Below, one piece after another: positions 12,501-23,100 of a stretch of 64,000 nucleotides of DNA (the stretch's first letter is position 1; each line of letters opens with the position of its first letter). The stretch comes from Chrysophaeum taylorii (Eukaryota; Sar; Pelagophyceae; Pelagomonadales; Pelagomonadaceae): positions 186,001 through 250,000 of the forward strand of contig JAQMWT010000546.1 in NCBI GenBank assembly GCA_029834535.1, written 5' to 3'. The position numbers and the translations under genes are program-made. The notes under the pieces are model-generated. The model saw nothing but the letters and a program-made list of their open reading frames with translations. It was not told where the DNA came from and ran no database searches.

Positions 12501-14267
12501 TTGAGAAATCCTTCAATATAGTGTGCAAGACAGGTATTTTTAAGCGGAATTGTCAGCATTCCAGTGCGGGGATTGGCGCACCCCCCCGAGCTGATGTTGA
12601 TACTGAGTGCGACGGATCAGAGTCATCTTCCTCTTCAATTGTGTCCCAGCAGTCTAGCCGGCAAACTACCAGCAGAGATTCTTCGTTTTCCGGTGAAAAA
12701 ACGGCGCGGTTGCCGAATTCTCCTGGTAGCAGCAGTACGCACTCTTTCACAAAGCACAAGGGCGCGCGTGATGGCTTCAACCTTCGCGTTGACGTCCCAC
12801 GCGAACGGGAGTTACGATGGGCTCGGCAGATGAAACCTCGGTTCTACTTCAAAACTATGGTGTTTGGAAAGCAGGGCATAATAGAAGAAGCGCGAGCGCG
12901 GACGCCGGCCATTTGCGCCGCGGTCACAGCGAGACACGAAGAAATTCGAAGTGACATCCTTGCTGCTGTCGCCGAAGGCACGGTGATGGGTGAGCAAAAG
13001 GCACGTATCCTTTACGAAATCGAAAAGGACTTCGTCGACAAGTGGGGCTGGAGCACTACACCGGCAATACTGCGAAATAATGTGTTCAATGTGGTTCTGA
13101 AGGAAGTTCGCCTTGCCCGCCATTGGTTCAAAATCATCAATACAGTTGAGGACGATAATGATCTGCGGCGGTGGCTCATCGAGTTTGCGCGCGTGAGTCA
13201 ATTGTCGTGGGCCGAGAAGAAGATATACAAGCGGACCGTCGGCTTAGATGAAGGCATGGACAGTCACGACAGCAGACCATCGCGGCGCGCCGTGGTCGCT
13301 GCCTCAATTGTACTCGTACTCGTCATTGTCCTCCCCATGTACTACCTGTTGAATTATGCATCCAACATTGGCGTCAAGGAGACATGGCACTGGTAAGACG
13401 AAACACACGGCGCCAATGATGGCGATTCTCGTAGGTTCTTCTCGCTTCTTTTTCTCCTAGCTATGATCTACATCCTTGTCAATCCGACAATTATCTTGCT
13501 GTTTCATGTCGTCATGCCTGGACTCATCCAAGATAAGCTCGCATACAATCCCAAGTTGAACAAGGCGCGATACACATTTGTCACGAAACTGCCAGAAGAT
13601 TCCTTTGATTTCTTGCTCGAGCTGAGGCCTGACCTCAAAACGCTGGTCTCTGAACTTGTGTCAGATGATCTCGCACTTCGGCTCTCGTCCATGCATAAGG
13701 AGGACATCACGGCTGAAGCGCTCGAGGAGATCCAAGTCGATATGCGGTGGCGAGCAATAAGCATGGTAGGCCACGTTTCATGCTGTGACGTTATTCTCTC
13801 CTCGTGCTTCCGCGCAGATCGCGGGCGGACTACTCCTCGCCGGGCCGTTCTTGCGTCTGCCTGAGATCCTTCAGGAAACAATTTGCTCTGAGATCGTCAT
13901 GTTGGATCCAGCGTCCTGTCTAGAAATTATTTTCCTTCTTGGGCGTGTGCTCTCTTTCGCGCGATTAACATCACGGTTCAGGTTGGCACCGATCGGCGTC
14001 TTCTCGGTTGTCTCACGGCTTCACTTAAACGACAGCAGCGTGTGGAACTCCGGAATGCTTGCTCTTACGACCGTCTCACTCTCGGGCATCTTATTATTTG
14101 CGGTCGCAAAGACTGTAAGTTGGGCCCACCGGCAAGTCCTCCAAGCAGAAGAGGCCAATCGACAACGTAAAAAGGAGCAGGTAGGCAAATCCATCGCGCG
14201 GTTCTCCACCGACGACATCAGCGTCTCGCGTAACAAATATGCGCAAGCGCCAGCGCCATCCCTATAG
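538..14267 (+). CDS. Giant LamG-like / PS-repeat / REJ-type / GPS-like multi-pass membrane protein (paralogue 1), 9 exons, 4420 aa
   Basis: Exons inferred by aligning with gene 2: 538-9672, 9744-9834, 9884-12110, 12164-12177, 12263-12349, 12396-13392, 13435-13765, 13818-13912, 13982-14267; the total divides by three. The ATG at 538 is followed by a short signal peptide. Then come a laminin-G/concanavalin-like N-terminal domain (about residues 10-210), about 2060 residues of PSxxPS repeats, and a Cys-containing ectodomain starting near nt 7385 with PKD/REJ-like Ig folds (for example ISGGSRSV then SEDPDVQG). A GPS-like Cys/Trp motif lies near nt 10660-10780 and TM1 at about 10909-10977. An acidic cytoplasmic repeat follows, then more TM segments (about 12035, 12440, 13290, 13435, 14050) with a Cys-rich loop (CKWDDTTGSC). 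Polycystin-1/REJ proteins share this plan; no PLAT domain is recognisable. Role inferred: cell-surface adhesion or mechanosensory receptor. The family call is good, function unknown. Confidence 0.8.
1186..7375 (+). repeat. PSxxPS coding repeat array of gene 1
   Basis: About 2060 codons of degenerate 12-bp units (P-S-x-x-P-[ST]-x-x) make up the stalk of gene 1. Longer similar blocks recur at several hundred bp spacing, for example the motif APSDCPSTIPGSNPTSAPS in the 2.5-5.3 kb stretch, but copies differ substantially. One block (PSSLPSAAPLASPSMMPSHY) is present twice in direct succession around 4660-4960. The composition predicts an extended, probably heavily O-glycosylated spacer. Confidence 0.9.
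9673..13981 (+). other. Eight short introns of gene 1
   Basis: Introns are 9673-9743 (71 nt), 9835-9883 (49), 12111-12163 (53), 12178-12262 (85), 12350-12395 (46), 13393-13434 (42), 13766-13817 (52) and 13913-13981 (69). Seven are GT-AG; the fifth starts GCAAGT, so GC-AG. Each boundary was fixed by requiring the same reading frame in gene 2 and by loss of sequence similarity inside the intron. The intron-4 donor (GTCCGC after a 14-nt exon) is the least certain, because similarity with gene 2 continues about 19 nt past it. Confidence 0.75.
11310..11830 (+). repeat. 26-residue acidic tandem repeat in the cytoplasmic region of gene 1
   Basis: About seven copies of a 78-bp unit encode variants of DDSDGEGTVHCDDVNIMESG. 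The three central copies (about 11460-11690) are nearly identical in DNA; outer copies are degenerate. The unit follows TM1, so it should be cytoplasmic. It has a conserved His-Cys pair next to aspartates. Gene 2 has only one or two degenerate units at the same place, so the array expanded after duplication. Confidence 0.9.
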
Positions 14268-15450
14268 CTGGCGATTAGCATCTTGTAACAGGATAGGAGG
14301 TCTTGCGGCCATCCAGCTAGTGAGTGAGGTTCAGAAAGCATTGTGTGCTTTAAAGCGAAGCCCTTATCGCGACGGACGCCACGCGCTGTGTGCTGCTTTC
14401 ATGGGGAAGAGAACGATAGATATTCTCTGTATGCATCAGACGAGGGGGTGGCGCCCGGCTCCTCGAGGTCGTATACTGTCCATTGTGTAGGTCAGGCTGG
14501 CGGGGCGTTCGTAAGTTCAACAACTTCGTCGGCGGACGACCGACCAGGCGGGACTCCTCCAAGCTAGATACGCAGCAATCAGCACGAAGCCAGTCGCAAC
14601 GGACCTCCTCGACACACGCCTTCGTGTCGATTTTCCTGGCTATGGGCGCGAAGATCCACGGCACATGTTTTCGTATACACCGGCGACGGCCAGGCCTCCT
14701 TCGTTGTCACACCTTGTGGTGCCCTGGAGGAGAGGTCGCGCGCAAGCGAGCGATGGGGGGGTTGCAGACGGCTGCTGTGTGCCTCGATGACTGTATTGAA
14801 GCCCGTCGAAGCTTTGCGCTGACCCCATTGGCAACAGCGGTGTCGATTGATGTGGGCTTCCGCCCGCGTATCTTGGGGTCGTCGGCGGCGGCGAAGTCGG
14901 CAGAAAGCTGGAGTGACTTCGATGCGCGGTTGTCGTCGTAGGCCCAGTCGAGGCCGAAATACGTGAGCGTTCGATGGCGCGATGGATGTGCTCTGGCCCC
15001 AACGAATACTCAGAGGCGCGTGCTGAGCTCAACAGGGTTGGTCGTGGAGGTCGGCGCAACAGTAGGTACCCGCGCGTCAACGTCGTCCAATCCACGCGTC
15101 TCTCACAATGCGGTTGCACCGTATTCGTACTTCGAACGAACCGACTGTTGAGGCCGAAAACCCGAAGTGCTGTAGTGTACCAACGGCAGAAACCGAATCG
15201 TTCAACGGTCCTTCGAAGGAAGCTAAAACACGGTACATTTCCAGCCAACGGGTCAAGTTATGGTCCTCTCGTCGCAGAGCGCCGCCAAGGACCGCTCGAT
15301 CGAGCATGTCGACGTCTACTCGGACACATTAGGCTGAAGTCTACAGCGTACATCAGGGCCTTGGCGATGTGGCTTACAGAGACGCGGCCCATTGTGGTAC
15401 ATCGGGTGGGTACAAGCCAGAGTCAAACGGCTGATTCAGCGTCGTCCCTT
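14268..15450. other. Intergenic, no gene recognised
   Basis: This holds the 3' flank of gene 1 followed by sequence without coding signals. Open frames are short and conflict between strands. I see no family motif. Confidence 0.4.
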
Positions 15451-15454
15451 TCCC

Positions 15455-17385
15455 AGAAGTCGATTACAGCGACACGATACAATGACGATTCGGGAAGAGC
15501 TTCACGTTGCTAAATAGCGCCACTTCGGAAGTCTCTTCGCCGTTCGCTCGTTTCTACCTCGAGGTCAAAAGCACCTTCACCGACGATATCCGCCTTGTCT
15601 CTCGGGATAGTGCGACCGAAGATGTGACAAAATTCTTGTTTGTAATGTTCCTAGAAATCGACCCGTGGTCGTCGTCAGGAGATAGCGGCTGTACACACCA
15701 GAAGCGAGTCGATGCATACAGGTCGATACACGCCGGCGACCGCACAGGATTATGTGCGCGGCGACCACACGATTTGGGCGCTCTTCGACGACAATGCCAT
15801 CCCACATGTCTGCGCCCTCTCGGTCGCCGCGTCGAGAAGTCTATATTCCCTGCTCTCAACAACGACGCCGAGTGTGAGCCCAAGCGCTTTAGTAACTCAT
15901 CATCTCTCAAAGTTCATGATCACCGAGTTGACTCTCACACCATTTTATGATCCATCGACTGTGCCTTTGGCCACGCCTTCTGCGAGCCATTCGATGGTAG
16001 CCACCTCGGCACCAGCGCCGCTGCCTACGTCGCCACCCTCCGCGAGCCCATCGAGATTTCCCACCTCAGCAGAAGCGTCACTGCCTACGTCGCCGCCCTA
16101 TGAGCCCGTCGAGAGCTAACTAAGAACCAGCGGCGTTACCCACATTACCGCCTTCCGCGAGGCCGTCGATGGTGTACACCTCAGCATCAGCGCCGCCGTC
16201 TACGTCAACGCCCGATGCGCGTCTATCATGAATGCCAACTTCAGCACAAGCGTCACTGCCTTCTGTGTGCCTGTCGTGAGTGGGTTCACCCCAGTACTCG
16301 GACCGCTGCCTTCGAAATCACCAAGTTCTCCACAGAGCGAAAAACTTTCTTGTGATCCAACGACAACGGCTCCTAGGGCGCCTACTACCACACAAAAGCC
16401 AAGCTCTTTATGGAGTGCAAGGCCCATACCAGGCCCCGTATCGATTCCAACGTCAGTACCACGGCCTATTCCCTCGACCTTACCAAGCGCAAGTCCGACA
16501 TGGAGGCCGTCGAGTTTGCCGAGGAGCGCGCAATGACTGAACGTCGATCACACCGTTGCTCAGCCCGCTCGCGGTGCCATCAAGGAAATGCAGCTCCGCA
16601 CCCTACCAAGGTGTCCCAGCTTACTGCCTTTTCCTTTGCGCACCTGTGAAGCGCGCCGTTTCCGGTGCCTATTTCCGAGGCTATGGCGGTTCCCTCTGCG
16701 TACCTGACAAGCGAGCCGATTCCATGCCCAAATCGAAACCTTCGGCCGTGCCCTCTGCGCTCTCGAAGAGCGAACCGATTGCATGGTAATCGTGGATTCC
16801 CACGAAACAACCAACCTTATTTTCGAAATCGACTCCTTCGTTGATGCCAATCTTGATCCCCACAGCGAATTTCTCACATTGTCCCTCGTACGCACCAACG
16901 GCGATTTCCTCAACTCGAACCTCGTACACATCAATGGTACTGCCGACAGCACGGTTCTATTCGACCAGGACGCTCATCGTCGTTTTCTTTTACCAAGCAG
17001 CAGATCCATTGGGTCTTGACACTGGGGCTACTCTTGAGTTTTCGAAGCTATCTGTCAACTCGAGCAACATCCCCGACTGTGTATTATTACTTTCCAGTAG
17101 CGAGCTGGAGGCGACGTGAGTGACTTGGATTATTCGGCTCAGAACCTATTGAACACTTCGCGCTGAAGCGACAACAAACGTGCAGATGGCAACAACAACA
17201 ACTGCGACTGCCGTCTTCTACCTCGAATCGAACGACGGCTTTGGGTGTGTTGTCTTTCTTCGGAAAAACCGATCGTTCCACAATATCGTTTTCCAGGCCC
17301 CGGCGGCGTCCGTGTCTATTTGCGGAGCGCCGAAGGTCGATACCTATCTCACTACCAGTTCGGAAGGACGCGGCTTGGCAGAAAA
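15455..17385 (+). pseudogene. Decayed third copy of the giant PS-repeat receptor gene (exon 1 only)
   Basis: Fragments align in order with exon 1 of genes 1 and 2. The N-terminal domain piece SSPFARFYLEVKSTFTDDI starts near 15530. A much shortened PS repeat tract runs about 15870-16780 (for example PLPTSPPSASPSRFPTSAEA). The ectodomain piece containing NSSNIPDCV and SSSELEAT lies at about 17050-17118, and a piece with SVSICGAPKVDTYL at about 17310-17350. Reading frame changes repeatedly and in-frame stops occur. Sequence equivalent to exons 2-9 is absent. It sits between the two intact paralogues in the same orientation, consistent with a tandem triplication and loss of the middle copy. Confidence 0.85.
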
Positions 17386-17389
17386 GACC

Positions 17390-18110
17390 AATAACCAGGA
17401 AAGAGCATATAGGTACTGCCATCATTTCTCGACGACAAACGTCGGATTCGCGCGTCACGAAGAGGAGCCGCCGCTGATACGAACACATATCTGGCTGTCA
17501 GGCATTTTCTTTGGTTGGGGCAGTTTTTTATTTTGTTTCCAGTGGAGAGATTCCGTGACCATCCGCGTAGACCGGGTAATAGGCCCAGGCATTGCGTGTG
17601 GGGCGTCTGAACCATGCGTGTGTTGCGAAGCAAATATTGGAACGAAGCCCTTGCGATTAGGCTTCGGGGCTCATCCGCCTTCCAGTTACCACCCACTGGG
17701 TACCTTGACCGACTCAGCCTCTCGCACCTTCACAAACTTCGAACTTCCCCCCTTTTTGCATCCGACTTTGAAAACCCCTTGCGCCGCGTATTGCTCTAAT
17801 CAGATGCCTTGGACGTTCGCGTGGTAGAACGTGAGGGCTCGTGGAGTCCGACGATGAATTAAACATGGTGTGTGCTTCTCGGATCTTCTTTTCGAGGCCG
17901 TCTCGCGTCGCTGGGAGACGCTGACGAGACGGTAGCAGCATTTCGTCGGCGGGCGCGACACACCCGATGGAGTCTTCCTGATTGCATCCGCAGCAAAGAA
18001 CATGAAGCTATCGTTACCACGCGATTGCTGGTCAAGTCATCAGATAAATTTTCGTTATTCTTAGATGGCCATCATTCCGCCCCTGCGATCGCTAACTGTA
18101 TGGTTGCGAT
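17390..18110. other. Intergenic, no gene recognised
   Basis: Several short frames exist on both strands; none carries a motif I recognise. It lies between the end of the pseudogene and the LINE fragment. Part of it may be an unrecognised 5' portion of that LINE. Confidence 0.35.
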
Positions 18111-18119
18111 GGAGGACGG

Positions 18120-18546
18120 TGCCTAACACGCTTGCTCCCTGCGGCGGCCCCGGCCGTCCCGGAGTGAGACGGTGCCTGATCGCCTCCCGGACTGGCCGGT
18201 TAGCACCCGGAAAGTCTGCGCTGGGATGGGGTTCGCTCGGTAGGGCAGATGACGGACGGGTCGATTGTTCGTGGACCAAAACGTCCGCGACCTGCGACGC
18301 GACGAGAAGAAAGAAGAGTTGTTCGCATCTTTGCGGCGGCGGGACGTCTTCGACATCCCTTTCAATTCGTGGCACGACCTCGCACAAGACCGCGCGCAGT
18401 GGCGGTCCGCCATCAACAAGTACTCGTCCCTCGCCGGTACCCCATCTGTGTGATTTTCCTCCGTGTTACAGGACCGGCTCCTGCCGGTCCGGCCTGGCTC
18501 CCATGCTCGGGAGTGGTCCGAAGTTAAGTTAAGTCAGTTAGTTAGT
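18120..18546 (+). mobile_element. 5'-truncated non-LTR retrotransposon (LINE), 3' end
   Basis: A frame ending at 18453 contains SWHDLAQDRAQWRSAI, the kind of Trp-rich motif (W..LA.DR..WR) common at the C-terminus of LINE ORF2 proteins. After the stop, a short 3' UTR contains two stem-loops and ends with TTAG-like repeats at about 18520-18545. The same 3' tail occurs in the insertion at 56148-56272 and in the three SINE copies at 44.4, 48.1 and 55.0 kb. A ~52-bp stretch from about 18181 also resembles the 5' part of the fullest SINE (from about 55064). The 5' end of the copy is not clear, so the start is approximate. Confidence 0.7.
18471..18519 (+). repeat. Shared LINE/SINE 3' stem-loops
   Basis: GGACCGGC-TCCT-GCCGGTCC (18471-18490) is a perfect 8-bp stem with a 4-nt loop. 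It is followed by a second hairpin of the form CTCCC-loop-GGGAG. In the SINE copies the first stem carries T and G substitutions (GGACTGGC/GTCGGTCC) that still pair in RNA through G-U wobble. Structured 3' tails of this type are what LINE reverse transcriptases recognise in stringent LINE/SINE pairs. Confidence 0.7.
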
Positions 18547-18559
18547 CATCATTTCGGCT

Positions 18560-20134
18560 CCTATAAACCTGCCGCGACAATAACATCACGCAACACTCGG
18601 CAAAGTTTTTTGTATTGCACTCGAGCAGGACGCTGGGCTTGGCGGCAGCCGCATCCGGGGGCGCGCGAGAGCGCGAAAAGAACGCCCCCCCAGCACGAAA
18701 GCTTGGCGCTGGGGGTCGGTTTCCCCTGCCCTAGGCCTCCCCTATAACGCGGAAGGATCCCCCCCCCCCCCCTAGGACGACGGGCACAGCAGCACTTGAG
18801 TGACTCTACAATGTAGGCTACAGTTTGGCAGGGAAATTGGGTTTCGAGGGGGTTCTTGGACGACGCTGAATGGGTCGCAAGGAATGTGGCGGCCTCATGG
18901 TAGAATGTGGCGTCTCCGAGGTCCATGGGGTAGTCGGGGAGGTTCTCCTCTGGAGCTGGGCTCTCATCCTCCTCCTCATCGAGGGCGGGCTCGTCGACGG
19001 AGTCTGGCTCGTCGACCTCGCCATGTTCGCGGGGGGCGGTAGGTTGTCGTCATCATCGTCGTCTTGAGGACAGGGCGCGTACAATATCCCGACAAGTTTT
19101 ACGGCTCGGAGTCGCGCGTATGGCTAAACCACTGTGATTTTCCTGCAGCCGCGCCTCCTCTTGTCCGATTCTTTTAACGCCTATGCCCGCGAAGAGCGCG
19201 AGGCTAGCAGAGGCGCTCCCTCCCGGCCGAGTCGCCGGCACCCAGTCCGTGGCCGTCCGTAGTTCTATAGCTCTGCTGACCACCTGGGCGCTCGGCAAGC
19301 ATTCGAGGCCTCTTCTAGAGTGCGTGCGCGGTGGTCGGACACCCCCTAGCACGAAACTTTCGTGCTGGGAGGTCGCAGACTCCCCCCCGGGCACAAAACT
19401 TTAGCGCTGGGGGGGGTGGCGGCCCCCTCGCCCAGCAAAACGCTGTTCTCGCGCACCTCCCCCCCCCCTCGGATGCGGCTGTCGCCAAGCCCTGTGTGTG
19501 AAGTTTGGCGCTATCGGGCTCAAGACCACGGGAAATGTAAGATATGGCGTCGATCCCTGTGCGCATTCATTTGTCCTGTGCACTTTTCTTGCCTCATACA
19601 CTGCGCGATCGGTGAAAAGCGTCGGCAGATGGGGCTCCCGCCGGGTAATTTCTTGGGCACCAGATTTGGGTCGGTAACTATTTTTTTTTGTGTGACGCGG
19701 GAGCGTGTCGTTTACAAGAGGCGCACTTTAATTTTAAAATAGACGGGGGGTGTCGCCAATGAACCACGGCGAGCTCCACGGAAGGTATGACTGAAAGGAC
19801 CGAGAAATTTTTACATTCTCTCGCTAGTGCGAGCGTCATGCGGGAGGGCTTCTAGCAGTCCACTTGTTATTGCGAGGGGAAGGCGCACAAGGGGAGTCCG
19901 CTCGAGGTCAAGGAGGATGCCGAGACGGATCGGCCTCTGCAGGTGTGGGGGGACAGGAGCGGTCGGCTGGTTTGTAGTGTTGGAGATTTATTTCTCCGTT
20001 ACAATTGAATCCGTAACGAAGCACGAACGTTCGATTGCCGTTTTTCCACACTGTGGCCTTCTAAAAACAAAAAAGAAAAAAATGAAGAAAAAATATGGTG
20101 ACGATGGATGATTGACGAGAGATAGCGGCGGTAG
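18560..20134. other. Intergenic region with C/G homopolymer tracts, upstream of gene 2
   Basis: No gene is recognised. It contains runs of C and G (for example 18760-18773) and several related hairpins listed separately. Frames across 18.8-19.1 kb look like low-complexity sequence. The last few hundred bases should contain the promoter and 5' UTR of gene 2; an A-rich stretch lies at about 20064-20095. Confidence 0.4.
18685..19450. repeat. Family of related C/G-flanked hairpins
   Basis: Three or four short inverted repeats have a common form: C-run, AGCACGAAA-like arm, AT-containing loop, GCGCT arm, G-run. They lie at 18687-18715 (CCCCCAGC/GCTGGGGG), 19345-19371 (AGCACGAAA-C-TTTCGTGCT, perfect 9-bp arms) and 19382-19416, with a weaker one near 19430-19450. 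They could be tiny palindromic insertions or structured remnants; no function is assigned. Confidence 0.55.
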
Positions 20135-23100
20135 ATGCTCGGCGCGTTGGTCGTCATGAGATTGAGCGCCGCTGCGGGCTGCTTGACAGAGTACCTCGAC
20201 TTGAAATCGACTGGCTATGGCTCCATCAGGTTGCCGTCGACCTTAGACAATGTCAAGGCTGTGTCCCTGTGGTTCGCGGTGTACAACGTTGGCGACAACC
20301 GAACGGCGTACCTCTTGGATACGAAGAACGGTGGATTTGGCTTCCGCAACTTCCCAGCGGTCGTTTGCGGAGAGAACTGGGTGACGCGATTCGACGGCGG
20401 GGTCGCTGTAGCAGTGGGAAAGAGCCTCGCGTCGTTAAATAACGCCGCGCTCGACACCTCTTCGCAGTTCGTCCATCTCTACCTCGAGGCCGGCAGGGGG
20501 TTCACCGAATGTATCACCCTTTTTGCTCGACATAGTTCGACCGACTATCTGCCGGGAAAGTTCCTTGCCGTCGACCTGTGGTCGTCGAGCCTTTCTCCGC
20601 GCGAGGTCTCGGAGCTTGCGACTGGCGCCGCCGGCAACGAGGTCAAGCATATCGCTCGGTACACGGCGATGACCGTTCAGAAGTATGTCCATGGTGCGTA
20701 CGAAGTTGGCACGCTGACGGGTGACCTTGCGTGCGTCGAGAATTGGCCGACTCGCGCCGGTCGTTCGATCTCCGCTCTGTCTGCAGATTCCCAGACGCCA
20801 ACAGTACTTCCAACTTCGCAGCCCACCGCAACTCCAACTGTCGAAGAACCTCCGCCTCCACCCCCACCTCCTCCGCCATCAACGTGCCCGAGCAGCGGAC
20901 CGACTGTCACACCATCGCGCGACCCATCGTCTGCACCGTCGGGCGGACCTTCCCGCGTTCCGAGATCCGCACCTTCAGCAAATCCATCGAGGTTCCCGAG
21001 CGTGGTACCTACTACCCTTCCCTCGATCACACCTTCCGGATCACCCTCGGTACCCCCGTCGCCGATTCCGGCGCATGCTCCCAGTCCCGTGCCATCGACG
21101 CTCCCCACCAAGACACCAACCTCATCACCGTCACCCGCGCCATCTGCCACGCCAACAATCTTGCCCACCTTGCCGCCGTCGTCGACACCTACGAAGCAAC
21201 CTAGCTCATATCCCTCTGTGAAGCCGACATCAATTCCTACCGCGCCCCCAACGACAAATCCATCGCCAATTCCGTCGAGCGTGCCGAGCCTAAAGCCAAC
21301 AGCGAGTCCTTCGAGGTCTCCCACTGCTATCCCGTCCAGCCAACCGACCGCATCACCGTCAGCTGCCCCGTCGCCGATTCCAGCACACGTGCCCACCCCG
21401 GTGCCATCGTCGCTTCCCACCGAAGTCCCAACCTCGGCACCGACGGATACGCCATCAGTGGAGTCGACACCCTTGCCTAGCTCGTCGCCATCTTCGACGC
21501 CATCGAAAACGCCTAGTTCTTGTCCCTCTGTGGTGTCAACCTCAGTTCCTAGCTCGTTCCCGACGACAATCCCAACGCCGTTACCTTCAAGCGTGCCGAG
21601 CTCTGCGCCGTCAGCAAACCCCTCGAAGATGCCGAGTGGGGTGCCTAGTTCCCAACCCTCTATCCAACCCTCCGAATCGCCATCACCTGCGCCGTCGCCG
21701 ATTCCGGCACATACTCCAAGTCCCGTGCCATCGACTCTCCCCACCAAGACACCAACCTCATCACCGTCACCCGCGCCATCTGCCACGCCGACAATCTTGC
21801 CCACCTTGCCGCCGTCGTCGACACCTACGAAGCAACCTAGCTCATATCCCTCTGTGAAGCCGACATCAATTCCTACCGCGCCCCCAACGACAAATCCATC
21901 GCCAATTCCGTCGAGCGTGCCGAGCGTCATGCCGACAGTAAGTCCTTCGAGGTCTTCGAGTGTGGCGCCCACTGCTAACCCGTCCAGCCAACCGACCGCG
22001 TTACCATCAGCTGCCCCGTCGCCGATTCCAGCACACGCGCCCACCCCAGTGCCATCGTCGCTTCCCACCGAAGTCCCAACCTCGGCACCGACGGATACGC
22101 CTTCTGTGCAGCCGACACCCCTGCCTAGCTTGTCGCCATCTTCGACGCCTTCGAAGCAGCCTAGTTCTTGTCCCTCTGTGGTGTCAACCTCAGTTCCTAG
22201 CTCGTTCCCGACGACAATCCCAACGCCGTTACCTTCAAGCGTGCCGAGCTCTGCGCCGTCAGCGAACCCCTCGAAGATGCCGAGTGGGGTGCCTAGTTCC
22301 CAACCCTCTATCCAACCCTCCGAATCGCCATCACCTGCGCCGTCGCCGATTCCGGCGCATGCTCCCAGTCCCGTGCCATCGACGCTCCCCACCAAGACAC
22401 CAACCTCATCACCGTCACCCGCGCCATCTGCCACGCCAACAATCTTGCCCACCTTGCCGCCGTCGTCGACACCTACGAAGCAACCTAGCTCATATCCCTC
22501 TGTGAAGCCGACATCAATTCCTACCGCGCCCCCAACGACAAATCCATCGCCAATTCCGTCGAGCGTGCCGAGCGTCATGCCGACAGTAAGTCCTTCGAAG
22601 TCTCCGAGTGTGGCGCCCACTGCTAACCCGTCCAGCCAACCGACCGCGTTACCATCAGCTGCCCCGTCGCCGATTCCAGCACACGCGCCCACCCCAGTGC
22701 CATCGTCGCTTCCCACCGAAGTCCCAACCTCGGCACCGACGGATACGCCTTCTGTGCAGCCGACACCCCTGCCTAGCTTGTCGCCATCTTCGACGCCTTC
22801 GAAGCAGCCTAGTTCAAGTCCCTCTGTGGTGTCAACCTCAGTTCCTAGCTCGTTCCCGACGACAATCCCAACGCCGTTACCTTCAAGCGTGCCGAGCTCT
22901 GCGCCGTCAGCGAACCCCTCGAAGATGCCGAGTGGGGTGCCTAGTTCCCAACCCTCTATCCAACCCTCCGAATCGCCATCACCTGCGCCGTCGCCGATTC
23001 CGGCGCATGCTCCCAGTCCCGTGCCATCGACGCTCCCCACCAAGACACCAACCTCATCACCGTCACCCGCGCCATCTGCCACGCCAACAATCTTGCCCAC

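Noticed and set aside
18493-18535. Resemblance of TCCGAAGTTAAG in the LINE tail to 5S rRNA
   Set aside because: Only about 12 bases match, and the surrounding 5S sequence is absent; not enough for a 5S gene or 5S-derived SINE.
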